This document shows, one piece after another, positions 1 through 8,977 of a stretch of 64,000 nt of DNA. The DNA is taken from assembly GCF_003268635.1 (NCBI RefSeq), contig NZ_CP029639.1, forward strand, positions 3,173,501-3,237,500, written 5' to 3'. The notes beneath the pieces were generated by a model. That model saw nothing but the letters and a program-made list of their open reading frames with translations, was not told the DNA's origin and did no database searches. The first letter of the stretch is position 1; each line of letters starts with the position of its first letter. The position numbers and the translations under genes are program-made. Source of the DNA: Paenibacillus sp. DCT19. GTDB lineage: Bacteria > Bacillota > Bacilli > Paenibacillales > Paenibacillaceae.

Positions 1-28
1 TATTTACATCATTAGGGGGAGATTGGTT

Positions 29-679
29 ATGCGGAAGCTACGTTGGGAATTTGTTATGGCTATTATCGGATTTTGGTTTGTTTTGTTCATGACTTGGAAT
101 GAATATTCGAAAGTTCTAACGATAGGTGTTGTCTTGACAGGTATATTTATCGCGTTTATTCGGATTCATTGGTATCCATTGGCGTTTGATAAGAACATTG
201 AGCGGGTTGAGTCCTATTTGAGGAATCAGAAAAACACACCCGGGATGTATATCAATTATGTCATGGCAAATAAATTAGATGACGAAGCAGAGGTTGTTAT
301 GGAGCAGGTACGGCTCAAATACAAACGGGAAGTGGCACAAGCCCCGTTCAAGGCAGCTTATGGATTTTATAACCAGGACATGAATGCAATTCGGGAAGCA
401 ATTCCTCATATTCGCTGGTCCGATTACCGGACATATTATGAAACGTATCTTCTGTTAGAGGAGGGTAACAGCGAACAAGCACGAGAACGACTGAAGTCTA
501 TTAAGAAACATTGGATGAGATCTGCGCTACTAGGAGCAATAGAACTCAAAGCGGGTCGAAGAGATCTTGCCATACAGCTTGCGAAGGAAGCCCTTGATGT
601 CTCTAAGGGTGTCCACCATTATGTGCTCTATAAGGAATACGAAAGGTTATATCCAGAAGTTGTTAAGACCGTATCCTAA
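29..679 (+). CDS. Membrane-anchored protein with TPR-like tail, function unknown
   Basis: About 216 residues. Two hydrophobic segments (about residues 8-24 and 31-47) are followed by a soluble, charged alpha-helical region with repeats of short helix pairs that resemble TPR units, ending near residue 205. The ATG at 29 is preferred because AGGGGGA at 14-20 lies 8 bases upstream; an in-frame TTG at 23 is too close to that site. No catalytic motif is visible. I do not recognise a named family. The soluble tail would face the cytoplasm if the two segments form a hairpin. It is the first gene in the window and may belong to an operon that begins outside it. Confidence 0.7.
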   Translation: MRKLRWEFVMAIIGFWFVLFMTWNEYSKVLTIGVVLTGIFIAFIRIHWYPLAFDKNIERVESYLRNQKNTPGMYINYVMANKLDDEAEVVMEQVRLKYKREVAQAPFKAAYGFYNQDMNAIREAIPHIRWSDYRTYYETYLLLEEGNSEQARERLKSIKKHWMRSALLGAIELKAGRRDLAIQLAKEALDVSKGVHHYVLYKEYERLYPEVVKTVS

Positions 680-716
680 ACACGACATTTAAGTACAGAA
701 AGTAGCGTGGTAACTT

Positions 717-1595
717 ATGAACATAGAGCAGATTATGCAAGAGTTAGTAAATCATAAAGTGTTGAACTCTATCGCTATTCCAGCCAAAGCATTAAGTGGA
801 GGCACAGTAAGTAAGCTATATCTTCTAGAGCGTATAGATGGGAATGCATATGTCGTGAAAATGAATGAGCCTAGAGTGGTTAAGTCTGAATCGGTCTTTC
901 TTAACCATTATCAATCATCAAACTTACTCCCGAAGCTTATATTTTTAGAATCCTCCAATACGTATCTCGTGTACTCTTTCATCACCGGTTCAACGGATTA
1001 TCCTGAGGGGAATAAAAGAGAAATACTGCAAACGCTCATTCATGGGCTTGTTAATGATTATAAGCAGGTAAGCACTAAACAAGGTTGGGGATGGGCGGAT
1101 CAGCCGAGCAAATCATGGCGTGATTTTCTTGAAGAGGAACGCTCTGAGAAATCTAAAATGATCGGCATACACCTAGGTGATGAAGATCATAAACTGATAT
1201 GTCATTTGGTACAAACCATGGAGGAAGAGCGGGAAGCATTTTTATTGCATGGGGATTGTGGTGTACATAACTTTATATTTGAGGGTGGGCGACTACAGGG
1301 TGTGATCGACCCTACGCCTGTCATTGGAGATCCTTTGTATGATGTGATTTATGCATTTTGTTCATCACCAGACGAGCTAACGATAGAAACGTTCCATTCA
1401 ATCTTGGATCAGATTCGCTTCAAAGGGGATACACCCGTAACGACGATCTATGAGAAAGTTCTCATCGGCTTATACCTGAGAATCGGAACTGCGATTAAGC
1501 ATCATCCAAGCGATCTGGATTCGTATCTTATATCTTGGCAGTATTGGAGGGAGATTGTACTTCAGTGCAGGAATAAGGGAGGATTGGAATCATGA
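717..1595 (+). CDS. Aminoglycoside phosphotransferase-like small-molecule kinase
   Basis: 292 residues with the APH/choline-kinase fold. The catalytic loop reads HGDCGVHNF around residue 178, giving the Brenner-type HGDxxxxN pattern, and the metal-binding motif is VIDPTP around residue 197, followed by GDPLYDV. The N-terminal lobe has a lysine in YVVKMNEP that fits the ATP-anchoring lysine. Family members phosphorylate aminoglycosides, macrolides, choline, fructosamine or other metabolites, and the substrate here cannot be told from sequence. The stop codon overlaps the next start (ATGA), which indicates translational coupling with the 1592 gene. Confidence 0.8.
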   Translation: MNIEQIMQELVNHKVLNSIAIPAKALSGGTVSKLYLLERIDGNAYVVKMNEPRVVKSESVFLNHYQSSNLLPKLIFLESSNTYLVYSFITGSTDYPEGNKREILQTLIHGLVNDYKQVSTKQGWGWADQPSKSWRDFLEEERSEKSKMIGIHLGDEDHKLICHLVQTMEEEREAFLLHGDCGVHNFIFEGGRLQGVIDPTPVIGDPLYDVIYAFCSSPDELTIETFHSILDQIRFKGDTPVTTIYEKVLIGLYLRIGTAIKHHPSDLDSYLISWQYWREIVLQCRNKGGLES

Positions 1596-1963
1596 TCAAG
1601 TTGACTAGAGATGGGAAATACGCCATGTCGATGAAGTTCGACCTGCATGGCGTTAATTTACTCATTGAAGCGTTTCAAAATGCATTAAATGGCGCTCAGG
1701 GCAACATTGAACTAGACGAACCAGCTATCGTTGGAAATAAGGGAATTAATAAGCTGACCTTCTCCTGTAACAATGAGCGGGATCAACTCAGTTATGCTGT
1801 ATCCAGCCTGATTTTTGAATTGGAAGATGAAGTTATAGAATATAATCTGGGTCGATTGAAAGAGTGTGCCGTGAGTCTGAATTTTGCTCCTGCTGAACTC
1901 TGTGAAGTACGTTTTGGCAAGGTCAATATAACGATTTACGGTATTTTGGAAAACTCTTTGTGA
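1592..1963 (+). CDS. Conserved-looking unknown protein in a coupled trio
   Basis: 123 residues, soluble, no signal peptide or membrane segment, mixed alpha/beta, not recognised. It starts at an ATG inside the stop of the upstream kinase-like gene (ATGA), with a GGAGGATTGG-like ribosome site just before. Its own stop overlaps or abuts the next gene. The tight packing suggests the three genes are translated together, but nothing in the sequence shows a shared pathway. Confidence 0.65.
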   Translation: MIKLTRDGKYAMSMKFDLHGVNLLIEAFQNALNGAQGNIELDEPAIVGNKGINKLTFSCNNERDQLSYAVSSLIFELEDEVIEYNLGRLKECAVSLNFAPAELCEVRFGKVNITIYGILENSL

Positions 1964-1977
1964 AGAGGGTGAGTGAT

Positions 1978-2535
1978 TTGATCAAAGTACATTTGCTTCC
2001 TCATGACATAGGTTATGCTAAACGGATATTCGAACTGGTCTCAGCTCCTCAGATCAAGCATGTACTCGGGATAAAAGATGAGTCCATCGAAGATACCGAA
2101 AGATTCATTCAATGGATCATAGAAGAAGAGCAAATGGGAAAGCAAATTTCAAGAGTAATATGTGATGAACACGGGGAATTAATTGGAATAACAACTCTCA
2201 TGTGTATCAAACCACAACAGAAATTATGCCATATCGGGACATGGATTGGACACGAATTTTGGGGTCAAGGTTATAACCAAGCATCCAAGGTGGAAATATT
2301 AAAAATAGCTTTTTTTGATCTTGGTATGGAATATGTCATGGCAGGTGCAAGACAAACCAATATTCGTTCTCAGAGAGCTCAACAAAAATTACCGTACATC
2401 CGTCTAAACGTTGAGAAGCAGTTCCCGGATGAACTTCATTTTCTTGAGACAAAGGAACGACAGCTCTGTGTTCTTCACGCTTTTTATAAAGAGGATTTTA
2501 TAGCTTATTTTAGCGAGAATAATACTCTGAGTTGA
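1978..2535 (+). CDS. GNAT family N-acetyltransferase (RimJ/RimL-like)
   Basis: About 185 residues of the GNAT fold. The acyl-CoA binding segment GTWIGHEFWGQGYNQ carries the typical W-G-(Q/K)-G-Y signature of motif A, and the layout matches RimJ/RimL-type acetyltransferases acting on protein N-termini or small amines. Two starts are possible. The TTG at 1978 has GAGGGTGAG four bases upstream. The in-frame GTG at 1960 overlaps the previous stop (GTGA) but has only a weak ribosome site. I prefer 1978. Substrate unknown. Confidence 0.75.
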   Translation: MIKVHLLPHDIGYAKRIFELVSAPQIKHVLGIKDESIEDTERFIQWIIEEEQMGKQISRVICDEHGELIGITTLMCIKPQQKLCHIGTWIGHEFWGQGYNQASKVEILKIAFFDLGMEYVMAGARQTNIRSQRAQQKLPYIRLNVEKQFPDELHFLETKERQLCVLHAFYKEDFIAYFSENNTLS

Positions 2536-2613
2536 CCTGTACAGAAAAGCATTTTACAGCCCGAAATTCGTGATAATAAATTAATCATTAATATTAAATG
2601 GTTAAAAATGACA

Positions 2614-2642
2614 TTGACATCTTCAGCATTTTCCAAAATAAT
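2614..2642 (+). promoter_or_regulatory. Sigma-A-like promoter of codBA
   Basis: TTGACA at 2614-2619 and AATAAT at 2637-2642 with a 17-base spacer. Transcription would start near 2650, just before the PyrR-binding leader. Confidence 0.5.
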
Positions 2643-2663
2643 AGAGTTTAATTGAATACTGGT

Positions 2664-2819
2664 ACCTTTAATTCAGTCCAGAGAGGCTGGCAAGGGCAGC
2701 GGATTTTATAATTACGCAGGAATCGGGGCATCCATCAGGGATGCTCTGCGTCTTCGCGCGGATTATAATGCAAGAAGAGGCTACTTGTCGGTGTATAACT
2801 TGACGAGTAGCCTCTTTTT
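2664..2819 (+). promoter_or_regulatory. PyrR-binding attenuation leader of codBA
   Basis: The stretch AGTCCAGAGAGGCTGGCAAGG at about 2675-2695, preceded by CCTTTAAT, matches the PyrR RNA-binding consensus of Bacillus pyr leaders (AGUCCAGAGAGGCU...AAGG in an anti-antiterminator hairpin). It is followed by a hairpin at about 2727-2748 and then a strong intrinsic terminator: GAGGCTACTTGTC pairs with GACGAGTAGCCTC at about 2777-2814 and runs into six T residues. By analogy with the B. subtilis pyr operon, PyrR bound to UMP would stabilise the anti-antiterminator and stop transcription before codB, so salvage of cytosine would be switched on when UMP is low. The competing antiterminator pairing was not folded in detail. 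Confidence 0.88.
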
Positions 2820-2866
2820 TCTGCTTTTTCTATGGTATCAGAACACTTTACTTTGGAGGTATTCTG

Positions 2867-4144
2867 ATGAGCAAACAAGATCAAGAGTTTTCATGGCAAG
2901 AGGTGCCTAAGACGCAACGCAATCATTTTTGGAAGACGTTATCCGTTATGCTGGGGTTCACATTTTTCTCAGCGAGTATGTTGGCAGGGGGAACACTTGG
3001 CGTCAGTCTGACGTTTATGGAATTCATCGGTATTGTACTCGCGGGTAACCTGGTGCTCGGTATTTACACAGGAGCGTTGGCACATATCGCTGCCAAGACA
3101 GGATTGTCCACACACTTGCTTGCAAAATATGCGTTTGGTGCGAAGGGTTCCTACCTTCCATCCTTCCTGCTCGGCTTTACACAGGTTGGTTGGTTCGGTG
3201 TCGGCGTAGCGATGTTCGCCATCCCGGTCGCGAAAGCGATGGACTGGAACGTATATCTGTTGATCATTGTGTTTGGTCTTGCAATGACCGCTTCCGCTAT
3301 TTACGGCATGAAGTCACTGATCATTCTTGGTTATATTGCAGTTCCCGCGATTGCTATTCTGGGTAGCTACTCCATGTTTGAAGGGGCTAGCACGCTAGGT
3401 GGTTTGCAAGGATTACTTGACTACACACCAACACAGACGCTTACTGCGGCAGCAGCATTGACGATCTGCATTGGATCATTTATTAGCGGCGGCACGTTAA
3501 CGCCCGATTTTGCGCGATTCTCCCGTACTTCCAAACAAGCGGTTACGGCGACAGTTATTGCTTTTTTCCTGGGGAATTCACTCATGTTTCTATTTGGTGC
3601 CGTAGGAGCGATGGCTTATAACTTGGCAGATATCTCAGAGGTTATGTTCCTGCAAGGCCTGATCATCCCGGCAATTATCGTTCTGGGTCTGAATATCTGG
3701 ACGACGAATGATAATGCGCTGTATGCTTCTGGACTCGGTTTTGCCAACATCACCAAAATATCGAAGAAATTTTTCGTAATCGTTAATGGTATCGTAGGTA
3801 CAGTGTTTGCGATGTGGATGTATAACAACTTCGTTGGTTTCTTGAATGTACTGGGCGCAGCTGTTCCATCGATCGGAGCTATTATTATTGCAGACTACTT
3901 TATTGTGAAACGCAGATCGTATAAACCTTTTGCTGAAATGAATTTCAAAAATGTAAACTGGATAGCCATGATTGCTTGGGCCATCGGCGTTGCATTTGCA
4001 CAGCTTGCACCAGGGGTAACGCCACTTAACGCATTGCTCGGAACAGCGGTAGCTTATGTCTTGCTCATGCTGATTGTTCCATCAAAAGAAAACAAAGAAA
4101 AGGGGAATTTGAATGATTATACAGAACGCAAAATTGCGGGGTAA
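2867..4144 (+). CDS. codB: Cytosine permease (NCS1 family)
   Basis: 425 residues with about 12 hydrophobic segments and the NCS1 pattern. It imports cytosine, probably with a cation, across the cytoplasmic membrane. It starts at ATG with GGAGG 6-7 bases upstream. The cytosine deaminase gene starts 32 bases before its stop, and the pair matches the codBA arrangement known from E. coli and Bacillales. Expression is predicted to depend on the PyrR attenuator just upstream. Confidence 0.92.
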   Translation: MSKQDQEFSWQEVPKTQRNHFWKTLSVMLGFTFFSASMLAGGTLGVSLTFMEFIGIVLAGNLVLGIYTGALAHIAAKTGLSTHLLAKYAFGAKGSYLPSFLLGFTQVGWFGVGVAMFAIPVAKAMDWNVYLLIIVFGLAMTASAIYGMKSLIILGYIAVPAIAILGSYSMFEGASTLGGLQGLLDYTPTQTLTAAAALTICIGSFISGGTLTPDFARFSRTSKQAVTATVIAFFLGNSLMFLFGAVGAMAYNLADISEVMFLQGLIIPAIIVLGLNIWTTNDNALYASGLGFANITKISKKFFVIVNGIVGTVFAMWMYNNFVGFLNVLGAAVPSIGAIIIADYFIVKRRSYKPFAEMNFKNVNWIAMIAWAIGVAFAQLAPGVTPLNALLGTAVAYVLLMLIVPSKENKEKGNLNDYTERKIAG

Positions 4145-5381
4145 AGAAGGTCTTTGGAATATTGTAGTAAAAGATGGAAAGTTTGTGCAGATCACAGAAA
4201 CGCTGGAGACAACAGCTAATGACGAAGTTATTAACGTCAACGGCTCACTTGTCCTGCCACCATTCATTGAACCACATATTCATCTGGATACAACACTTAC
4301 GGCAGGAGAGCCAGAGTGGAATCTAAGCGGCACACTGTTTGAAGGGATTCAACGTTGGTCTGAACGCAAGGCGTTTTTAACTCATGAGGATGTCAAAACC
4401 CGTTCAAAAACGGCATTGAAATGGCAACTGGCTCAAGGCATCCAGCATGTACGGACGCATGTCGATGTGACTGATCCAAGCTTAATCGCAGTAAAAGCGA
4501 TGCTCGAAGTCAAAGAAGAAATGGCTCCATATATGGACATCCAGCTTGTTGCTTTCCCACAGGAAGGTATTCACTCGTATCCAAACGGCGCGGAATTGCT
4601 GGAAGAGTCACTTAAAATGGGCGTTGATGTGGTTGGCGGTATCCCGCACTTTGAATTCACACGTGAATATGGCGTTGATTCCATGAAAGTTGCGTTTGAT
4701 CTTGCTGAGAAATATGACCGACTGATCGATATACACTGTGATGAGATCGATGATGAGCAATCTCGATTCATAGAGGTTGTGGCGAAGGAAGCTTACGAAC
4801 GAGGACTAGGTTCCCGAACTACGGCTAGCCACACAACCGCGATGGGGTCATATAATGATGCTTATACGTATAAATTGTTCCGTCTATTGAAGATGGCTGA
4901 TCTGAACTTTGTGTCTAACCCACTCGTTAACATTCACTTGCAAGGACGCTTTGACACGTATCCGAAGAGAAGAGGACTGACTCGGGTGAAGGAGCTTCAG
5001 GAGGCGGGCTTGAATGTATGTTTCGGTCATGATGATATCTTCGACCCGTGGTACCCACTTGGTACAGGCAACATGCTTCAGGTGCTGCATATGGGCATCC
5101 ATGCTTCACAATTGCTCGGATATGATCAGATCGTGAATTCAATTGATCTTATTACGAGCAATAGTGCAAGAACATTGCACATTGAGGATGTATACGGTAT
5201 CGAAGAAGGTAAACCAGCCAACTTCATCGTGCTCGAAGCAGAGAATGAATATGAAGCCATTCGCAAACAAGCCGGTGTGCTGTATTCCTTCAGAAATGGT
5301 CGTAAAATCGCAGAGACGAAGCCGCGAGAAACATCCATTCTATTTGACGGTGGTTCGGAAAAGGTTACGTTCAACAAGTAA
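4113..5381 (+). CDS. codA: Cytosine deaminase
   Basis: 422 residues, amidohydrolase TIM barrel. Metal ligands are visible as HIH at residues 55-57, HCDE near residue 209, the SHTT segment near 240 and [12 protein letters not shown] near 305, where the aspartate completes the site. These match E. coli CodA, which hydrolyses cytosine to uracil and ammonia. Together with codB it feeds the pyrimidine salvage pathway. The ATG lies inside the codB reading frame with AAAAGGGG a few bases upstream, so translation is probably coupled. Confidence 0.93.
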   Translation: MIIQNAKLRGKEGLWNIVVKDGKFVQITETLETTANDEVINVNGSLVLPPFIEPHIHLDTTLTAGEPEWNLSGTLFEGIQRWSERKAFLTHEDVKTRSKTALKWQLAQGIQHVRTHVDVTDPSLIAVKAMLEVKEEMAPYMDIQLVAFPQEGIHSYPNGAELLEESLKMGVDVVGGIPHFEFTREYGVDSMKVAFDLAEKYDRLIDIHCDEIDDEQSRFIEVVAKEAYERGLGSRTTASHTTAMGSYNDAYTYKLFRLLKMADLNFVSNPLVNIHLQGRFDTYPKRRGLTRVKELQEAGLNVCFGHDDIFDPWYPLGTGNMLQVLHMGIHASQLLGYDQIVNSIDLITSNSARTLHIEDVYGIEEGKPANFIVLEAENEYEAIRKQAGVLYSFRNGRKIAETKPRETSILFDGGSEKVTFNK

Positions 5382-5449
5382 AAGATATGGTCTAATTGTG
5401 GTTGACCAAGAGTCACCAATAGTTTAGATGATCAGATTCTAATTATTTT

Positions 5450-5519
5450 CCCCTTTGGTAGACAAGAGAAAAGTCACTGTTAAGACGGACTTAATCTTGC
5501 TACGATAAGGGGATTTTTT
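5450..5519 (+). terminator. Possible terminator after codA
   Basis: CCCCTT plus GTAG (5450-5461) pair with CTAC plus AAGGGG (5500-5512), followed by seven T residues. The loop is long (about 38 bases), so this is a moderate call. The rest of 5382-5726 shows no clear gene. Confidence 0.5.
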
Positions 5520-5726
5520 TATGTATTGAACCATGGATTGTGCCCAAAACCGAGCTGCTATACTTAGGAATTAGAATGGGTTATATTGGAACAATAGTCG
5601 ATTGAGGTGATTAAATGACAAACAAGAAGCTTTTGTCATTGTCACGAACAACAAGGTTAGTGTCAAAGAGCAATGTAATTAAATGAATAAAAGTATGATT
5701 TCTTACATGGTTAGTGGGGAAGAACA

Positions 5727-6686
5727 GTGAACAAAACGGAACGGCAGTTCGCAATAACGCTCGAACTTCAGCGCAATAATAAGATGTTGAGGGCGGAGGA
5801 TTTGGCTGCTCAATTCGAGACTAGCGTGAGAACGATATATCGGGATATGCAGGCATTGAGCGAGGTAGGAGTGCCTGTTTTCGGAGCTCCCGGACAAGGT
5901 TATGCCTTGATGGACGGGTATTTTCTCCCGCCAGTTACATTCACCGCAGAAGAGGCTGTAACGCTACTGTTAGGTACGGATTTTATCTCACAGAGGCTTG
6001 ATAACAAATACAGTGATGTAGTTGAACAAGTACAGCGAAAGATTGAAGCGGTTTTACCTGAAGGAGTACGTGAGGAGTCGACTCGTATACGCGAAACGAT
6101 GAAAGTGATTCATGCGGGTGAACCGCAGATTGATGAAAAGGTGAAGAGCTATCTAAGCCAGGTACGCCAAGCCATTTTGGAGAGACGAAAAATACGGATG
6201 ACCTATCTGAAAAAAATAGCTGAGACTGATGGAACTCGTATGAGCATACGAGAGGTCGACCCCTATGGTTTGACACTTGTTCAAGGGAATTGGACGTTGA
6301 TCGGACGTTGTGATACCCGTAAGGATATTCGACACTTTCGTTTGTCACGAATGACAGAGTTGTTTGTCTTGGAATCACATTATGTTATGCCGCTGGAATT
6401 TCACCTTAGTAACTATCGTCCACAGGATAAGAGAAATCAACGAATAACGGTTAGAGCGAATGTTGAAATAGCTGACAAAATTGCGGAGACGGGTCACTTT
6501 TATATCGAGGCTATTGAGAAAAAAGACGATAGTCTTCTGGTAACTTATCGTGTCCACGATCCAGAAGAGTTGGTGCCTTATATTTTAGGCTGGGCAGGTG
6601 ATGTCGAGGTGATTGAACCTCAGTCTTTATGTGAACGAATACAAGAAGAGGCCACTCGGATTCTTAAACGCTACTTACCCATTTGA
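5727..6686 (+). CDS. YafY-type transcriptional regulator with WYL domain
   Basis: 319 residues. An N-terminal DeoR-like winged helix (about residues 5-60, with TSVRTIYRDMQAL as recognition segment) is followed by a WYL ligand-sensing domain (about 145-225; GNWTLIGRCDTR and the DIRHFRLSRM segment) and the WCX C-terminal extension. Proteins of this type bind DNA and respond to nucleic-acid or small ligands. It starts with GTG, and GGGGA lies six bases upstream. It is monocistronic, with no divergent partner, so the target is unknown. Confidence 0.85.
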   Translation: MNKTERQFAITLELQRNNKMLRAEDLAAQFETSVRTIYRDMQALSEVGVPVFGAPGQGYALMDGYFLPPVTFTAEEAVTLLLGTDFISQRLDNKYSDVVEQVQRKIEAVLPEGVREESTRIRETMKVIHAGEPQIDEKVKSYLSQVRQAILERRKIRMTYLKKIAETDGTRMSIREVDPYGLTLVQGNWTLIGRCDTRKDIRHFRLSRMTELFVLESHYVMPLEFHLSNYRPQDKRNQRITVRANVEIADKIAETGHFYIEAIEKKDDSLLVTYRVHDPEELVPYILGWAGDVEVIEPQSLCERIQEEATRILKRYLPI

Positions 6687-6913
6687 TCGAGGCTGGAGTC
6701 ATCCTAATAATTTGAAAATGAAGGGTAACTTGACAGTATATTCGGTGCTAATTTATAGTTTATATAAATCTGGAGTTACAATTTGTACCAAGGAGAGCCT
6801 GCGTTTAAACAGTTATGTTGAACGTTATATCGATAGCATTTCATGATACAACAGGGCTCGCAGATCAGGTTTTATTTTTCAGCATGAGTGATGACGGAAA
6901 GGGGAATAATTCA

Positions 6914-7102
6914 ATGCAAGCATCGGAGAGAACATGTAATGATTGTGGTGGAACTTCGTTCGTTGAAGCGATGGATTTTATTAATCTGCGCCCAGTGAAT
7001 CAAAAGATGTCGCTTGGTTCTGAACGAGTGTACACCATCTGTCTTGATTGCGGTGAGGTTGTATCCATTAAAGTGAAGAACCCGGAAAAGTTGAAAAAAT
7101 AA
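6914..7102 (+). CDS. Small zinc-ribbon protein
   Basis: 62 residues with two knuckles, CNDCGG near residue 8 and CLDCGE near residue 43, which form a typical four-cysteine zinc ribbon. The ATG at 6914 has AAAGGGG upstream and starts the conserved-looking part; an in-frame upstream extension lacks a ribosome site. Such ribbons occur in nucleic-acid binding or protein-interaction modules. No function can be assigned. Confidence 0.7.
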   Translation: MQASERTCNDCGGTSFVEAMDFINLRPVNQKMSLGSERVYTICLDCGEVVSIKVKNPEKLKK

Positions 7103-7165
7103 GATTACATTTACTCGCCTAACCACAGGCAGTTATATTCAGATTGAAATCATAGATTCACCCGA

Positions 7166-7189
7166 AGTCGCTCATGGAGCGGCTTTTTT
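7166..7189 (+). terminator. Terminator after the zinc-ribbon gene
   Basis: AGTCGCTC (7166-7173) pairs with GAGCGGCT (7177-7184) through one G-U pair and is followed by six T residues. The remaining bases to 7395 show only weak inverted repeats. Confidence 0.75.
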
Positions 7190-7395
7190 GCTGCAGATTT
7201 ACAATTTACATAAGAACCACACACCATAGCTTCTATGAAAAGCGGAACGACGAGAAATTCCGTTCTAAGAACGAAAGCTCCCGTCGATCCACAAGCTAGC
7301 AAATGGCTCAAGATCATGCATAAGTTAAATCCTATCCGATCGAGCTACCAATGTATGCCACCATAGAACAGTCATTCGTTCATTTATTCCTTCAT

Positions 7396-8013
7396 TCAAG
7401 TTACCTTTGCGCCCTGCCAGAAAAGGGATACAATCTTTTGGGCGAGAGCGAGGTGGGATTCATACTTTTGCGGGTTGTTTTCACGATTTCCCATTAACAT
7501 TAAGGTCGAGAAGGTCTCCGCCAAGAACATGGGATCTTCTTCACGAAGGATCTGCTGATCCATAGCGAGCTTGAAATGGTTAGCCAGCAATTCATGGATC
7601 TGCTGCTCAGCTTCACGGATTTCCCGAACTTGCTTTTCATCAAGAAAAGACTCAGCTTCTCTCATCATCGTTTCAATCTCCGCATGGGGGTTCGCTAATC
7701 TGGCCTCGGCCAATCGCACCAAACCATGCTCAAGATGCTCGGCTTCGTTCAGCAAATGTGAAGTGACCTTTCGAACATTGTTAAGCATTGTTGTCATGGC
7801 GACCTTGAATAGTTCGGGTTTACTCGCGAAATGATAATAAATAGTAGGTTTGGATACACCGCATTGTTTCCCGATCTGTTGAAGTGAGACCGCTTCATAG
7901 CCGGATTCCTTAAACAGTGTGGAAGCTGTATAAATGATCGTCTGCTGTATGGATATATCATTGTAATCCTGTTTAGGCCTTCCCCGTAAACGTTTTACTG
8001 GTTTCTCTGGCAT
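7396..8013 (-). CDS. TetR family repressor
   Basis: 205 residues. The N-terminal helix-turn-helix spans about residues 15-62 (SLQQIGKQCGVSKPTIYYHF is the classic TetR recognition segment). The C-terminal part is an all-helical ligand domain. A leading RLRGRPK stretch is common in TetR/AcrR proteins. It is divergent from the alpha/beta hydrolase at 8144, and a palindrome fitting a TetR operator lies between the two starts, so it probably represses both itself and that hydrolase. Confidence 0.88.
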   Translation of the reverse strand: MPEKPVKRLRGRPKQDYNDISIQQTIIYTASTLFKESGYEAVSLQQIGKQCGVSKPTIYYHFASKPELFKVAMTTMLNNVRKVTSHLLNEAEHLEHGLVRLAEARLANPHAEIETMMREAESFLDEKQVREIREAEQQIHELLANHFKLAMDQQILREEDPMFLAETFSTLMLMGNRENNPQKYESHLALAQKIVSLFWQGAKVT

Positions 8014-8080
8014 TGCATTCGCTCCTTCACATGAATATTTTATGACAAATTTCGATCATTAGCAAAATTCTCTTGTAATT

Positions 8081-8098
8081 TTACTTACCGGTAAATAT
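8081..8098. promoter_or_regulatory. Likely TetR operator
   Basis: TTACTTACCGGTAAATAT contains the perfect 10-base palindrome TTACCGGTAA (8085-8094) with near-symmetric flanks. It lies between the divergent tetR-like and hydrolase genes, as expected for an autoregulated TetR system. Confidence 0.7.
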
Positions 8099-8143
8099 AA
8101 TTTAAATGTAATGAAATTCGTAACAAGTAAAGGTGGTTATATT

Positions 8144-8908
8144 TTGAAAACGGCGCAACGCATGAGCAGATGGAAAAAAATACTGATATGGACAAGCGTG
8201 ATCGTCGTTGCCCTTGTGGTTGGATTGTTTGTGTACCTATCATCGGTGACATACAGCCCATCCAAACAAGCTGAAGCAGCTATGCAAAGTGACGGACAGG
8301 TATTGGTCACCGAAGTACAACAAGGCTATCGCTTTGAACCTCAGGGAACGGAAGCTGTGGAGCCCAATATCGTTTTTTATCCCGGAGGTCTGGTGGAACC
8401 AACCAGCTATTCCCCGCTAGCAAGAGCAATGGCTGAACACGGTCACAGGGTATATATTGCCAAGATGCCTCTGAACCTGGCCATATTTGGACTAAACAAA
8501 GCAGATACATTCATTGCTGAACATCCAGATGAAGCATATGTAATTGGTGGTCATTCACTTGGTGGCGCATTTGCTTCACGCTATGCTGCGGAGCATGCGG
8601 ATCAGCTTGAGGGAATTTTCTACTTGGCTTCCTACGCTGACGACGGTGGCAGCTTGAATAGTACCAATTTATCTGCATTGCAAATTACAGGAACCGATGA
8701 TGGCGTATTGAACTGGGAAGAATGGGAGAAAACAAAAAACAATCTTCCGAAGGATACGACATTTGTCAGCATAGATGGAGGAAACCACGGACAATTTGGA
8801 TCGTACGGCATGCAAAAGGGAGATCGTACACCTGAAATCACTGAGGATGAGCAGCTCAAACAAGTTGTTCAAGCGCTGGATAACTGGTTCAACTCGTTTA
8901 ACAAGTAA
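8144..8908 (+). CDS. Membrane-anchored alpha/beta hydrolase
   Basis: About 254 residues. One N-terminal membrane segment (about residues 12-32) anchors an extracytoplasmic hydrolase domain of the alpha/beta_hydrolase_5 type. The nucleophile elbow GGHSLGG lies near residue 136, an aspartate in the TGTDDGV segment near 187, and the histidine in GGNHGQFG near 215, together a plausible catalytic triad. The TTG at 8144 is preferred because AAAGGTGG lies six bases upstream. It is predicted to be controlled by the divergent TetR. Confidence 0.8.
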   Translation: MKTAQRMSRWKKILIWTSVIVVALVVGLFVYLSSVTYSPSKQAEAAMQSDGQVLVTEVQQGYRFEPQGTEAVEPNIVFYPGGLVEPTSYSPLARAMAEHGHRVYIAKMPLNLAIFGLNKADTFIAEHPDEAYVIGGHSLGGAFASRYAAEHADQLEGIFYLASYADDGGSLNSTNLSALQITGTDDGVLNWEEWEKTKNNLPKDTTFVSIDGGNHGQFGSYGMQKGDRTPEITEDEQLKQVVQALDNWFNSFNK

Positions 8909-8912
8909 AGCG

Positions 8913-8963
8913 AAAAAGGCCCGAATGAGTGAACCTGCGTGGTTACCATTTGAGCCTTTTTTT
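8913..8963. terminator. Bidirectional terminator between convergent genes
   Basis: AAAAAGGCCCGAATG (8913-8927) pairs with CATTTGAGCCTTTTT (8947-8961). A/T runs on both sides let it serve both the hydrolase and the convergent oxidoreductase. Confidence 0.75.
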
Positions 8964-8977
8964 ATTATAGAAGCTGG

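Noticed and set aside
4571..5427. Several long reading frames opposite or inside codA
   Set aside because: They are shadows of codA, without ribosome sites and with biased composition that follows the codA codons.
5615..5686. A 23-codon reading frame with GAGGTGA upstream, before the WYL regulator
   Set aside because: It has a fair ribosome site but no recognisable sequence and is too short to support as a gene.
7200..7395. Inverted repeats around 7240-7290 as a regulatory RNA
   Set aside because: The pairing is weak and interrupted, and no conserved motif is recognised.
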